Part shown: positions 26,690 through 35,148 of the stretch, piece after piece
Layout of the letters: every line of letters starts with the position of its first letter
Position numbering within the stretch: position 1 is the stretch's first letter
DNA from: Rhodanobacteraceae bacterium
GTDB taxonomy: Bacteria > Pseudomonadota > Gammaproteobacteria > Xanthomonadales > SZUA-5
Assembly: GCA_016713135.1 (NCBI GenBank)
Contig: JADJPR010000020.1
Coordinates: 62,001-126,000, forward strand
DNA length: 64,000 bases
Direction of reading: 5' to 3'
Made by a program: the position numbers and the translations under genes
Notes under the pieces: generated by a model
Databases searched by the model: none
Told to the model about the DNA's origin: nothing
What the model saw: only the letters and a program-made list of their open reading frames with translations

Positions 26690-27388
26690 GTGTCCGTTCT
26701 GCTTTCGATCACCGATCTCTGCTTCGGCTGGGATCCTGCGCGTCCCCTGCTGCGCATCGACGCGCTTGAGCTCGCGGCGGGCGAGCGCCTGTTCCTGCGC
26801 GGCCCGAGCGGCAGCGGCAAGAGCACGCTGCTGAGCCTGATTGCCGGGGTGCTGCTGCCGCAGCGCGGGTCGATCCGCTTGGACGGCACCGCGCTGGAGC
26901 GCCTGCGCCCGGCCGCGCGCGACCACCTGCGGGCGGATCACATCGGCTTCGTGTTCCAGCAGTTCAACCTGCTGCCCTACCTGGATGCGGTCGACAACGT
27001 GCTGCTGCCGCTGGGTTTTTCGCGGCGGCGCGCGGCGCGCGTCGTCGGCGATCCGGCCGCCCATGCGCGCGCCCTGTTGCAACGGCTGGATCTCGATCCG
27101 CAGGCTCTGGCCGGACGCCCCGCGGCGGAGCTGTCGGTGGGTCAGCAGCAGCGGGTGGCCGCGGCGCGCGCGTTGATCGGCGGTCCGGAACTGGTGATCG
27201 CCGACGAACCCACCTCGGCGCTGGACAGCGACGCGCGCGATGCCTTCCTCGGCCTGCTGTTCGAGGAGTGCCGGCGCGCCGGCGCCGCGTTGCTGTTCGT
27301 CAGCCATGACCGCAGCCTGCAGGCGCGCTTCGACCGGGTGCTCGACCTGCCGGCGATCAACCAGGCGGGGGCCAGCGGATGTTGCTGA
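26690..27388 (+). CDS. ABC transporter ATPase, LolD/MacB-like
   Basis: 232 residues. Walker A GPSGSGKST, Q-loop FVFQQFNLLPYLDAVDNVLLPL, signature LSVGQQQRVAAARAL, Walker B LVIADEPTSALD and H-loop FVSHD are all present. It overlaps the next permease gene by 10 bp and is the first gene of a Zur-type operon comparable to Pseudomonas aeruginosa PA4064-PA4066. The start is a GTG. Confidence 0.92.
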   Translation: MSVLLSITDLCFGWDPARPLLRIDALELAAGERLFLRGPSGSGKSTLLSLIAGVLLPQRGSIRLDGTALERLRPAARDHLRADHIGFVFQQFNLLPYLDAVDNVLLPLGFSRRRAARVVGDPAAHARALLQRLDLDPQALAGRPAAELSVGQQQRVAAARALIGGPELVIADEPTSALDSDARDAFLGLLFEECRRAGAALLFVSHDRSLQARFDRVLDLPAINQAGASGCC

Positions 27389-28698
27389 AGATCGCCCGCG
27401 CGAGCCTGTGGAACCGCCGCTTCAGCGTGCTGCTGACGGTGTTCACGATCGCCGTGAGCGTGGCGCTGCTGCTGGCGGTGGAGCGCCTGCGCAGCGAGAC
27501 CCGGAGAAGCTTCGCCAGCACCATCTCCGGCACGGACCTGATCGTGGGCGCGCGCACCGGCCCGGTCCAGTTGCTGCTGTACTCGGTGTTCCGCATCGGC
27601 GACGCCACCAACAACATCCGCTACGCCAGCTACGAGGAACTGGCAGCGCTGCCGCAGGTCAAGTGGGCGATTCCTATCTCCCTCGGTGATTCGCATCAGG
27701 GCTACCGCGTGCTCGGCACCACCGCGGCCTACTTCGAGCACTTCCGCTACGGTCGCCAGCAAGCGCTGGCCTTCGCCGCGGGCACGCGCTTCGACGGGCT
27801 GCAGGAAGTAGTGCTCGGTTACGAGGTGGCGCGCCGGCTGGGCTATGACCTGGGCGACAGCGTAGTCGTGGCCCATGGCGGCGGACGCCACGACATCATG
27901 AAACACGATGACGCGCCGTTCCGCGTGGTCGGCATCCTCGCGCCCACCGGCACACCGGTGGACCGCACGCTGCACGTCTCGCTGGAGAGCATCGAAGCGA
28001 TCCACGCCGACTGGCAGTCGGGCGTGCGCATTCCGCGGCGGGCGCCCACGGATGGAACCGACGAACACACGGCGCACGATCACGACTCGCACAATCACGA
28101 CTCGGCTGACCACGACTCGCACGACGCGCACCCGCCCAAGCCGCCGCAGACGTTGAGCGCGGTGTTCCTCGGACTCAACAACCGCGCCGCCGCCTTCGGG
28201 CTGCAGCGCCAGATCAACGAGTACGCGGGCGAGCCGCTGCTGGCGATCCTGCCGGCGATGACCCTGAGCCAGCTGTGGAGCCTGACCGGCGTGGCCGAGT
28301 CCGCGCTGCTGCTGGTGAGCGCCTGCGTGGTGGTCGCCGGGCTGCTCGGCATGCTGAGCGCGCTGGTGACCACGCTGAACGAGCGTCGGCGCGAGATGGC
28401 CATCCTGCGTGCGCTCGGCGCGCGACCGTGGCAGGTGGGCGCGCTGCTGCTGCTCGAATCGGCTAGCCTGGCGCTCGCCGGCACGCTGCTCGGCGCACTT
28501 GCGGTGACCGCCCTGCTGGCGGCGCTGGCGCCATGGCTGGCGTCCAGCTACGGCCTGTTCCTGCAGCCGCTGGCGTTCAGCCTGCGCGAGGCAGGCTTGC
28601 TCGGCCTGGTGCTGGCCGGCGGCGTGGTCGCGGGACTGGTGCCCGCCCTGCTCGCCTACCATCGCTCGCTCGCTGACGGCCTCACCCTGCGCACCTGA
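27379..28698 (+). CDS. FtsX/MacB-like ABC permease with His/Asp-rich loop
   Basis: 439 residues. The N-terminal membrane helix (about 15-35), a large periplasmic domain (about 40-290) and three more helices in the C-terminal half (about 292-325, 345-380 and 398-425) follow the FtsX/LolE plan. In the periplasmic part, residues 230-254 are unusually rich in His and Asp (HDHDSHNHDSADHDSHDAH), a likely zinc-binding stretch. In P. aeruginosa the comparable Zur operon carries a separate His-rich periplasmic protein; here that function may be built into the permease (inference). It follows the ATPase with a 10-bp overlap. Confidence 0.9.
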   Translation: MLLKIARASLWNRRFSVLLTVFTIAVSVALLLAVERLRSETRRSFASTISGTDLIVGARTGPVQLLLYSVFRIGDATNNIRYASYEELAALPQVKWAIPISLGDSHQGYRVLGTTAAYFEHFRYGRQQALAFAAGTRFDGLQEVVLGYEVARRLGYDLGDSVVVAHGGGRHDIMKHDDAPFRVVGILAPTGTPVDRTLHVSLESIEAIHADWQSGVRIPRRAPTDGTDEHTAHDHDSHNHDSADHDSHDAHPPKPPQTLSAVFLGLNNRAAAFGLQRQINEYAGEPLLAILPAMTLSQLWSLTGVAESALLLVSACVVVAGLLGMLSALVTTLNERRREMAILRALGARPWQVGALLLLESASLALAGTLLGALAVTALLAALAPWLASSYGLFLQPLAFSLREAGLLGLVLAGGVVAGLVPALLAYHRSLADGLTLRT

Positions 28699-28718
28699 TA
28701 TCCATTGCCGGAGCCCCC

Positions 28719-29204
28719 ATGCGCCTGCTTTCCCTGCTCGCCGGCCTGCTGCTCGCCAGCACCGCCACCTCGCTGCACGCTGCCGAGCCGCGCGAGCTGG
28801 ACTGGCTGGAGCTGATGCCGAAGGACGAAGTCGACCAGCTGATGGAGGCACCGGCAGTGACCCACAGCGGGGACCTGAAGGCGCAACAGACCGGCAGCGC
28901 GCGCACCATGCCGGAACTCGACGGCATCCAGGCGAAGATCGCCGGCTACATCGTGCCGGTGGAAGTCGACGGCGACAGTCAGATGAGCGAGTTCTTCATC
29001 GTCCCCTACTTCGGCGCCTGCATCCACGTGCCGCCGCCGCCGCCGAACCAGATCATCCTTGCCCGCCTCGCCAAGCCGATCCCGGTCACCGAGATCTACG
29101 ACGCCTACTGGATCGAAGGCACGCTGGCCATCGAGAAAGTCGACAACGACATCGCCCAGGCGGCGTACACGTTGAAGGCGGAAAAGGTGACCTTGTGGGA
29201 GTGA
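28719..29204 (+). CDS. DUF3299 periplasmic protein of the zinc operon
   Basis: 161 residues, signal peptide (1-21, ending LHA). The family features DWLELMPKDE, IAGYIVPVE, FFIVPYFGACIHVPPPPPNQI and the DAYWIEG segment are all present; the conserved Cys/His (GACIH) could bind metal. PA4066 of P. aeruginosa is the comparable last gene of a Zur-regulated LolDE-like operon. Its role is unknown, perhaps as lipoprotein or metallochaperone partner of the exporter. Confidence 0.85.
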   Translation: MRLLSLLAGLLLASTATSLHAAEPRELDWLELMPKDEVDQLMEAPAVTHSGDLKAQQTGSARTMPELDGIQAKIAGYIVPVEVDGDSQMSEFFIVPYFGACIHVPPPPPNQIILARLAKPIPVTEIYDAYWIEGTLAIEKVDNDIAQAAYTLKAEKVTLWE

Positions 29205-29217
29205 GCGGGAAGCGATG

Positions 29218-29294
29218 AAAAGTGAAAGGTGAAAAGTGAAAGGGAAAAGCCACTCCCCCTCTGTGCCGGCTCTTCCTTTCACCTTTCACTTTTT
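29218..29294 (+). repeat. Inverted heptamer arrays (GTGAAAG-type unit)
   Basis: Left arm 29218-29245 (GTGAAAG, GTGAAAA, GTGAAAG) and right arm 29272-29294 (CTTTCAC units) are reverse complements with a loop of about 27 nt. It lies in the co-directional gap between the DUF3299 and VWA genes. Confidence 0.85.
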
Positions 29295-29382
29295 GCCGCT
29301 CCTAACCCCACTCCCCGCATCGCCACGTTCTTCGGATCACCACCGGCCACTCCGGCCGGACCTGACCCGAGGAGCCTTCCCG

Positions 29383-31158
29383 ATGAACACAATCCGTCCG
29401 CTGCCGTTGGTCCTGGCGATCTGCACTGCGCTGGCGCTTGGCGCCTGCGCGCGCCAGTCGGCGCCGCCGCAGAAGTCCGAGGGCACCGCCAGCAGTGTCC
29501 GCGAGGAAGGGGATGCGCAGCTTGCGGACGTGGCCCGGGCGCAGTCCAGCCAGGTCGTGGCGGCCAAGGTCAGGGCCGAGGCCCAGCGCCTGAACGTCGT
29601 GTCCCAGGAAGCCGTGGCCAGCGGCGCCATCGCGACGCCGACGGCACCGCCGGCGGTGATCGCGCCCTCGCCAGCCCCGCCCAGCGGCCCAGCTGACCGC
29701 CTCGGCCTCAACCAGCCGACGGATACGGAGCAGTACGCGGAGATCGAGGCGAATCCCGTGATCGCCGCCGCCGAGCAGCCGGTCTCGACCTTCTCGGTGG
29801 ACGTCGACACCGGCGCCTACAGCAATGTGCGCCGCTTCCTGACCCAGGGCTCGCTGCCGCCGACGGATGCGGTGCGCATCGAGGAGTTCATCAACTACTT
29901 CGACTACGACTATCCGCGCCCGACCTCGCTGGAGCGCCCCTTCTCGGTCAACACCGAACTCGCGACGGCGCCGTGGAACAGCCAGCGCTGGCTGCTGCAA
30001 GTGGGCCTGAAGGGCTTCGAGGTGCCCTTCGAACAGATTCCGGCGAGCAACCTGGTGTTCCTGCTGGATGTGTCCGGTTCGATGATGGAGCCGAACAAGC
30101 TCCCGCTGGTCAAGACCGCGCTGAAGATGGCGGTCGAGCAGATGCGCCCGCAGGATCGCATCGCCATCGTGGTCTATGCCGGCGCCGCGGGCCTGGTGCT
30201 GCCGTCCACCCCGGCAAGCGAGAAGGCCACGATCATGGCCGCGCTGGACGCGCTGGAAGCGGGCGGCTCGACCAATGGCGGCCAGGGCATCCAGCTCGCC
30301 TACCAGGTGGCCCGCGAGCACTACGTCGACGGCGGCGTCAACCGCGTGATTCTCGCCACCGACGGCGACTTCAACGTCGGCATCGTCGACCAGCAGGACC
30401 TGGAAGACCTAGTGACGCGCGAACGCAAGAGCGGCATCGCGCTGACCACGCTCGGCTTCGGCCAGGGCAACTACAACGATGAGATCGCCGAGCGCCTGGC
30501 GGATCTGGGCAACGGCAACCACGCCTACATCGACAGCGAGCGCGAGGCGCGCAAGGTGCTGGTGCAGGAACTCGGCGCCAACCTGCTGACCATCGCCAAG
30601 GACGTCAAGATCCAGATCGAGTTCAACCCGGCGGTGGTCGCCGAGTACCGTTTGATCGGCTACGAGAACCGCATGCTGGCGCGCGAGGACTTCAACAACG
30701 ACGCGGTCGACGCCGGGGAGATCGGTGCCGGTCACACCGTCACCGCGCTGTACGAGCTGACCCCGGTGGGTTCGCAGGCCACCCGCCTGCCGCCGCTGCG
30801 CTACGCCGATGCCGACGCCGCCCAGGGCAAGGCCAGCGAGATCGCCTTCCTCAAGCTGCGCTTCAAGCAGCCGGACGCCGACCAGAGCGAACTGATCGAA
30901 CAGGCCATCGCAAAGCCCGCGCAGATCGGCCAGGGCTCGGTGCAGCTGCAGTTCGCCGCAGCGGTCGCCGCCTTCGGCGAGGCGCTGCGCGGCGGCAAGT
31001 ACCTCGACAGCTTCAGCTACGAGAAGATCGCGCAGCTGGCCCGCCGCGCCGAGGGAAGAGATCCGTACGGCTTTCACGCCGAGTTCGTCGAACTGGTCAA
31101 CCGCGCGGCCACGCTGAGTGGCGAGGAAGCAGAAGGTCAGATCGCGATCGCGCGCTGA
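29383..31158 (+). CDS. VWA-domain lipoprotein (YfbK-like, DUF3520)
   Basis: 591 residues. Lipoprotein signal with lipobox LALGAC (about 16-21), a low-complexity linker, a YfbK-type N-terminal domain (about 115-220, with FSVDVDTGAYSNVRRFL), a von Willebrand A domain with intact MIDAS DVSGSM (about 229) and TNGGQG, and a C-terminal DUF3520 domain. Homologues are anchored in the periplasm and are thought to mediate protein contacts; substrate unknown. Start ATG 29383 has GAGGAG upstream, which excludes the longer in-frame ORF through the repeat. Confidence 0.9.
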   Translation: MNTIRPLPLVLAICTALALGACARQSAPPQKSEGTASSVREEGDAQLADVARAQSSQVVAAKVRAEAQRLNVVSQEAVASGAIATPTAPPAVIAPSPAPPSGPADRLGLNQPTDTEQYAEIEANPVIAAAEQPVSTFSVDVDTGAYSNVRRFLTQGSLPPTDAVRIEEFINYFDYDYPRPTSLERPFSVNTELATAPWNSQRWLLQVGLKGFEVPFEQIPASNLVFLLDVSGSMMEPNKLPLVKTALKMAVEQMRPQDRIAIVVYAGAAGLVLPSTPASEKATIMAALDALEAGGSTNGGQGIQLAYQVAREHYVDGGVNRVILATDGDFNVGIVDQQDLEDLVTRERKSGIALTTLGFGQGNYNDEIAERLADLGNGNHAYIDSEREARKVLVQELGANLLTIAKDVKIQIEFNPAVVAEYRLIGYENRMLAREDFNNDAVDAGEIGAGHTVTALYELTPVGSQATRLPPLRYADADAAQGKASEIAFLKLRFKQPDADQSELIEQAIAKPAQIGQGSVQLQFAAAVAAFGEALRGGKYLDSFSYEKIAQLARRAEGRDPYGFHAEFVELVNRAATLSGEEAEGQIAIAR

Positions 31159-31186
31159 GTCGCAAGTTTCACCCACGCGAGCAGGC

Positions 31187-31440
31187 GTAGCCCGGAGTAC
31201 CGCGCAGCGGTTCTCCGGGTGCTTGCGGCAAGTGCCCGGGGAACCCACATACCCCGGCTAGCGGGTTCACCGTTGCCCTTCTCGGCACTTGCTGTCTTTG
31301 CGTCCTTTGCGTCCCTTTGCGTCCTTTGCGTACCCAATCACAGGGTCGTCGTTCGACACGCCAGTTCGCGCATCGAACAGCGGATGCCAGTAGCCCGGTG
31401 GTACGCGCCCAGCGCGTGCCCCGGGCCACGCGGGTTCACC
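31187..31440 (+). repeat. Two TAGCCCGG-type REP elements and a one-sided TTTGCGTCC array
   Basis: Gap 31159-31435 between convergent genes holds two copies of an element beginning GTAGCCCGG and ending CGGGTTCACC (31187-31270 and about 31390-31440). Between them, 31295-31332 carries four CTTTGCGTC units with no inverted partner. Related elements: 45409-45472, 47870-47955, 53755-54004. Confidence 0.75.
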
Positions 31441-32230
31441 CTTCGCGCGTGGCCACGATCACCTGGTAATTGCCAAGGCAGCAGGTGCTGCGCTTGCAGC
31501 TCCAGCCACCCAGGCTTTCGAGGTACTTGACCGGATCGTGGCGGTTCCACAGTGCCAGTCCGTATGGCTCGAAGACCTTGAAGTAGAGCCAGCTCAACGC
31601 GCGCAGCCACCAGGTGTCGGGCCGGTGAAACTCGGCCAGCAGCAGCTTGCCGCCTGGCGCCACGGTGCGCGCCGCCTCGCGCAGGGCCTTTTCCTTGAGC
31701 GGGTGCGGCAGCTCGTGCAACAGGAAGAACATCACGTTGGCGGCCACACTGGCGTCGGCGTGCGGCATCGAGGTCGCGTCGTCGGTGGAAAAGCGCACCC
31801 GCGCGGCCTGCTCGCCGAGCTTGCCGCGCGCATGCGTCAGTTCGTTCTCGATCAGGTCGACCACGTGCACACGGCGCGCGCCGGTATCCAGGGAGGCACC
31901 CACCACCCGCGGGATCACGTTGCCGAAGGCGCAGGAGGTGATCAGCACCTCGCGGCCGCCGAGGTCCATCGCGCGCAGCTCATCGACGATGCGGCTGACC
32001 AGGCGGTCGTACTGGAACAGCAGGATCGCCGAAATCACCGGCTGGAAATCCACCAGCTTGATCAGGCGCATGTCCGAGTAGACCGGATAGACGTGCGCCC
32101 CGGCGCCACCGCCGCCGGGCGTCAGCGCGCGCACGATCAGCGCGCCGCGCGTCACCGCAAAGAAGAACAGCGCGGTGCTCGCCAGCGCGGCGAACACCGT
32201 GAGTACACCACCTGCCATCCAGCCGTCCAT
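31436..32230 (-). CDS. RquA-like class I SAM methyltransferase with N-terminal membrane helix
   Basis: 264 residues. An N-terminal hydrophobic helix (about 5-32) is followed by a methyltransferase core: a first strand VLITSCAFGNV, DATSMPHADASVAANVMFFLLHELPHPLKEKALREA, PGGKLLLAEFHRP and FEPYGLALW. The FFLLHELP...PGGK...HRP...FEP...LW string resembles RquA, which converts ubiquinone to rhodoquinone, though the glycine-rich loop is atypical here as it is there. A role in quinone modification is possible; other UbiE-like methylations are not excluded. RBS AGGAAGG lies upstream of ATG 32230. Confidence 0.6.
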   Translation of the reverse strand: MDGWMAGGVLTVFAALASTALFFFAVTRGALIVRALTPGGGGAGAHVYPVYSDMRLIKLVDFQPVISAILLFQYDRLVSRIVDELRAMDLGGREVLITSCAFGNVIPRVVGASLDTGARRVHVVDLIENELTHARGKLGEQAARVRFSTDDATSMPHADASVAANVMFFLLHELPHPLKEKALREAARTVAPGGKLLLAEFHRPDTWWLRALSWLYFKVFEPYGLALWNRHDPVKYLESLGGWSCKRSTCCLGNYQVIVATREG

Positions 32231-32343
32231 CGCCTTGCCTTCCTCCGCACCGTGGCGGGCTGTTCGAAGATCTCTGGCTGCAAGTTAACGGGTGGCTGGC
32301 TGGTGGCTGTTGACTCCGGTCAATGCTGCAATTGCGAATCGCT

Positions 32344-33663
32344 TCAGGCAGCGACTGCGCGGAAGGCATCGCGCGTCAGGTTCTCCGGCGCGCCCTCGGT
32401 GACGTGCACATCGTCCTCGATGCGGATGCCGCCGTAGGGCAGCATCGCCGCGACCGCATCCCAGTTCACCGCGCCGGCGTCGGGCGACTGGCGCAGCTTC
32501 GTCAGCAGCATCGGGATGAAGTAGATGCCGGGTTCCACGGTGACCACATGGCCCGGCTCCAGGGTGCGCGTCAGGCGCAGGTAGGGGTGGCCTTCGGGCT
32601 TGGCGATCGTGCCGCCCTCGGGGCCGGCCTGGAAGCCGCCGACATCGTGCACCTGCAGGCCGAGGAAATGCCCCAGGCCATGCGGAAAGAAGGTGCTGGT
32701 GATGCCGCGCTCCAGTTGCGCCTGCGGGTCCATGCGCACGATGCCGGCCTGCTGCAGGATGCCGCCGATGCGCCGGTGGCATTCGACGTGCAGGTCGCGG
32801 TAATCGCGCCCGGCGCGCATCTCCGCCACCAGTCCCTGCTGCATCGCATCGACCGCGGCAATCAGGTCGGCGAAGGCGCCGGGGGCGCGCGCGTGGGTGC
32901 GCGTGATGTCGCTGGCGTAGCCGGCATCGCTGCCGCCGGCGTCGATCAGGAAACTGCGCGATTCGTGCGGGTGCGGGGCGGGCGTGTGGTGGTAGTGCAG
33001 CACCGCCGAATGCTCGTTCAACGCGACGATGTTCTGGTACGGCAGGTCATGCTCGGTGTGGCCGGCGGCGGCGCAGTACTCGAGGTGGATCTGGTGCTCG
33101 CTGGCGCCCTCGCGGAAGGCCTCCTGCGCGGCCAGGTGCCCGCTGGCGCCACGGCGGCTGGCATTGCGCATGCGCGCGATCTCGTACGGCGTCTTGCACG
33201 CGCGATGCCAGTGCAGGTGCAGGATCACCGCCTCGGGGTTGTTCGGCAGCGCATCGCCGACGGCCGCGTTGGCCTCGCCGATGATGGCGGCGCGAGAGAG
33301 ATCTGCCGGCAGGTGCGCGCGCGCATCCTCGGGCCTGCGGATCACGCGCAGGTCGAAGTGCTCGGTCCAGAACCCCGACGGCGCGGATGGCGGCGCGTGC
33401 CAGTAGTCCTCCGGCTGGTGGTAGGCCAGCACCGGTCGCTGGCCTGGGGTGTAGCTGATCCAGCTGCCCGGATGGTGATTCAGCGGCACCCAGGCAAGGA
33501 AATGCGGATTGGTCCGGAAGGGGTAGTTCTGGTCATCGAGGAAGCCGTAGTGCTCCATCCCGGACGGGATCAGCAAATGCTCGAAACCCCCGCGCGCAAG
33601 CGCCGCATCGGCACGGCGCATCTGTTCGGCCAGGTGTTGCCCGTAAAGTTCAGCCAGTGCCAT
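32344..33663 (-). CDS. pepQ: Xaa-Pro dipeptidase
   Basis: 439 residues, M24B metallopeptidase that cleaves X-Pro dipeptides. The five metal ligands are visible: DAGGSDAGYASDITRT (two Asp), GLGHFLGLQVHD (His), VEPGIYF (Glu) and RIEDDVHV (Glu). N-terminal HLLIPSG...FLDDQNYPFRTNPHF matches PepQ. Cytoplasmic. The gene starts next to the triple-hairpin repeat it shares with the divergent oxidoreductase. Confidence 0.95.
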   Translation of the reverse strand: MALAELYGQHLAEQMRRADAALARGGFEHLLIPSGMEHYGFLDDQNYPFRTNPHFLAWVPLNHHPGSWISYTPGQRPVLAYHQPEDYWHAPPSAPSGFWTEHFDLRVIRRPEDARAHLPADLSRAAIIGEANAAVGDALPNNPEAVILHLHWHRACKTPYEIARMRNASRRGASGHLAAQEAFREGASEHQIHLEYCAAAGHTEHDLPYQNIVALNEHSAVLHYHHTPAPHPHESRSFLIDAGGSDAGYASDITRTHARAPGAFADLIAAVDAMQQGLVAEMRAGRDYRDLHVECHRRIGGILQQAGIVRMDPQAQLERGITSTFFPHGLGHFLGLQVHDVGGFQAGPEGGTIAKPEGHPYLRLTRTLEPGHVVTVEPGIYFIPMLLTKLRQSPDAGAVNWDAVAAMLPYGGIRIEDDVHVTEGAPENLTRDAFRAVAA

Positions 33664-33735
33664 GGCAAGCTCGCGCGTGGTTCGGGGGAGGGAACTTTAC
33701 TGGAGCTGCGGTGGAACATGAATCGTTCGAGGAAC

Positions 33736-34008
33736 AGTCAAACGTGAAACGTGAAACGTCAACGGTACGAGGCACATTGACGTTTCACGTTTCACGTTTG
33801 ACGTTTCACCTCCGAGCCTCACAGCAGGCGGTGCACCGACAGTCAAACGTGAAACGTGAAACGTCAACGGTACGAGGCACAATTGACGTTTCACGTTTGA
33901 CGTTTCACCTCCGAGCCCCACAGCAGGCGGTGCACCCACAGTCAAACGTGAAACGTGAAACGTCAACGGTACGAGGCACAATTGACGTTTCACGTTTGAC
34001 GTTTCACC
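33736..34008 (+). repeat. Three tandem hairpins of GTGAAAC heptamers in a divergent promoter region
   Basis: Each copy is an inverted pair of GTGAAAC/GTCAACG-type heptamer arrays with a short GGTACGAGGCAC loop (about 33736-33809, 33841-33908 and 33940-34008). Copies two and three repeat every 99 bp and are separated by a conserved 30-bp spacer (TCCGAGCC...GGTGCACC). They fill most of the 387-bp divergent gap 33664-34050. A CRISPR reading was rejected. Confidence 0.9.
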
Positions 34009-34050
34009 TTCCCACCTCAGCGCACGCCAGGCACCTGGAGACCCGGCCCC

Positions 34051-35055
34051 ATGCTCACCGCCCACATCCGCCGTTACGGCGGCCCCGAGGTCCTCAAGGT
34101 CGATCAGCTCCCGGAGCCGGTGCCGGGTGCCCGCGACCTGCTGGTCGACGTGGCCGCGGCCAGCGTCAATCCGATCGACTTCAAGATCCGTGATGGCAAG
34201 GCCAAGGCGATGCTGCCCTTCGCCTTCCCGCTGGTTCTCGGCAATGACCTGTCGGGCACCGTGCGCGCGACCGGCGCCGCGGTGACGCGCTTCAAGCCCG
34301 GCGACCGGATCGTCGCGCGGCTGGGCAAGTCGCGCATCGGTGCCTTCGCCGAGCGCGCGCTGGTGGATGAGGCGGATGCCGCAATCGCGCCCACGTCAAT
34401 CGACCTCGTCGATGCCGCCGCGCTGCCGCTGGCTGGACTGACCGCATGGCAGGCGCTGTTCGAGATGGGCCAGCTCGGCCCCGGCCAGCGCCTGCTGGTG
34501 CATGCCGGTGCCGGTGGCGTGGGCCATTTCGCGCTGCAGCTTGGTCGCTGGAAAGGCGCGCGGGTGCTGACCACGGCGAGCGCGAAAAACCGCGAGCGCT
34601 GCATCGCGCTCGGCGCCGACGAGGTGATCGACTACCGCAGCGTACGCTTCGAGGACGTCGCGGGCGAGATCGATGTCGGCCTCGACACCCAGGGCGGCGA
34701 CACCTTGCTGCGCACCATCGGCATCACCCGCCGCGGCGGCCACGTCATCTCGATCACTGCGATGCCAACTCCGGAAGTGGCGCGCGAATGGGGCGTGCGT
34801 GCACCGCTGACCTGGGCGCTGGCCTTCATGACCCGCAAGGAGCGCGCCGCCGCGAAGGCGCGCGGCGTGCACTACCACTACCTGTTCATGCGCCCGGATG
34901 GCGCGCTGCTCGGGGAACTGGTGAAGCTGGTCGACAGCGGCGCGCTCAAACCCGTGATCGACCGTCGCTACCCGTTGCGCGAGGCCGCCGCCGCCATTGC
35001 CCACGTCGAGGCCGGCCATGCGGTCGGCAAGGTGCTCGTGGTGCCAGGCGGTTGA
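34051..35055 (+). CDS. NADP-dependent quinone oxidoreductase-like protein
   Basis: 334 residues of the zinc-independent medium-chain dehydrogenase family. N-terminal GGPEVLKVDQLPEP, SVNPIDFKIRDG, the catalytic-domain signature GNDLSGTV, HAGAGGVGHFALQLG (NAD(P) loop) and the C-terminal GHAVGKVLVV are in place. Cys/His zinc ligands are absent, as expected for quinone reductase types. Exact substrate unknown. Confidence 0.88.
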   Translation: MLTAHIRRYGGPEVLKVDQLPEPVPGARDLLVDVAAASVNPIDFKIRDGKAKAMLPFAFPLVLGNDLSGTVRATGAAVTRFKPGDRIVARLGKSRIGAFAERALVDEADAAIAPTSIDLVDAAALPLAGLTAWQALFEMGQLGPGQRLLVHAGAGGVGHFALQLGRWKGARVLTTASAKNRERCIALGADEVIDYRSVRFEDVAGEIDVGLDTQGGDTLLRTIGITRRGGHVISITAMPTPEVAREWGVRAPLTWALAFMTRKERAAAKARGVHYHYLFMRPDGALLGELVKLVDSGALKPVIDRRYPLREAAAAIAHVEAGHAVGKVLVVPGG

Positions 35056-35070
35056 GGCACTCGCTGGCCC

Positions 35071-35143
35071 GTTCAACGCGGAGACGCAGAGGGCGCGGAG
35101 AGCGAATCTCCTTTCTCTGCGTCCTCCGCGTCTCCGCGTTTGA
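35071..35143 (+). repeat. Inverted repeat pair (ACGCAGAG/GACGCGG units) between convergent genes
   Basis: Left arm 35071-35102 and right arm 35114-35143 are near-perfect reverse complements built of 7-9 bp units of the ACGCGGAG/ACGCAGAG kind, loop about 11 nt. It ends 6 bp before the carboxypeptidase stop. Related pairs at 36928-37046 and 59671-59916. Confidence 0.88.
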
Positions 35144-35148
35144 TCAGG

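Noticed and set aside
29236..29382. Upstream start of the VWA lipoprotein
   Set aside because: It would put the repeat element into the coding region and destroy the lipoprotein signal that begins at 29383.
33736..34008. Three-copy 99-bp repeat as a CRISPR array
   Set aside because: Spacers between hairpins are nearly identical, repeats are palindromic heptamer arrays, and no cas gene is nearby.
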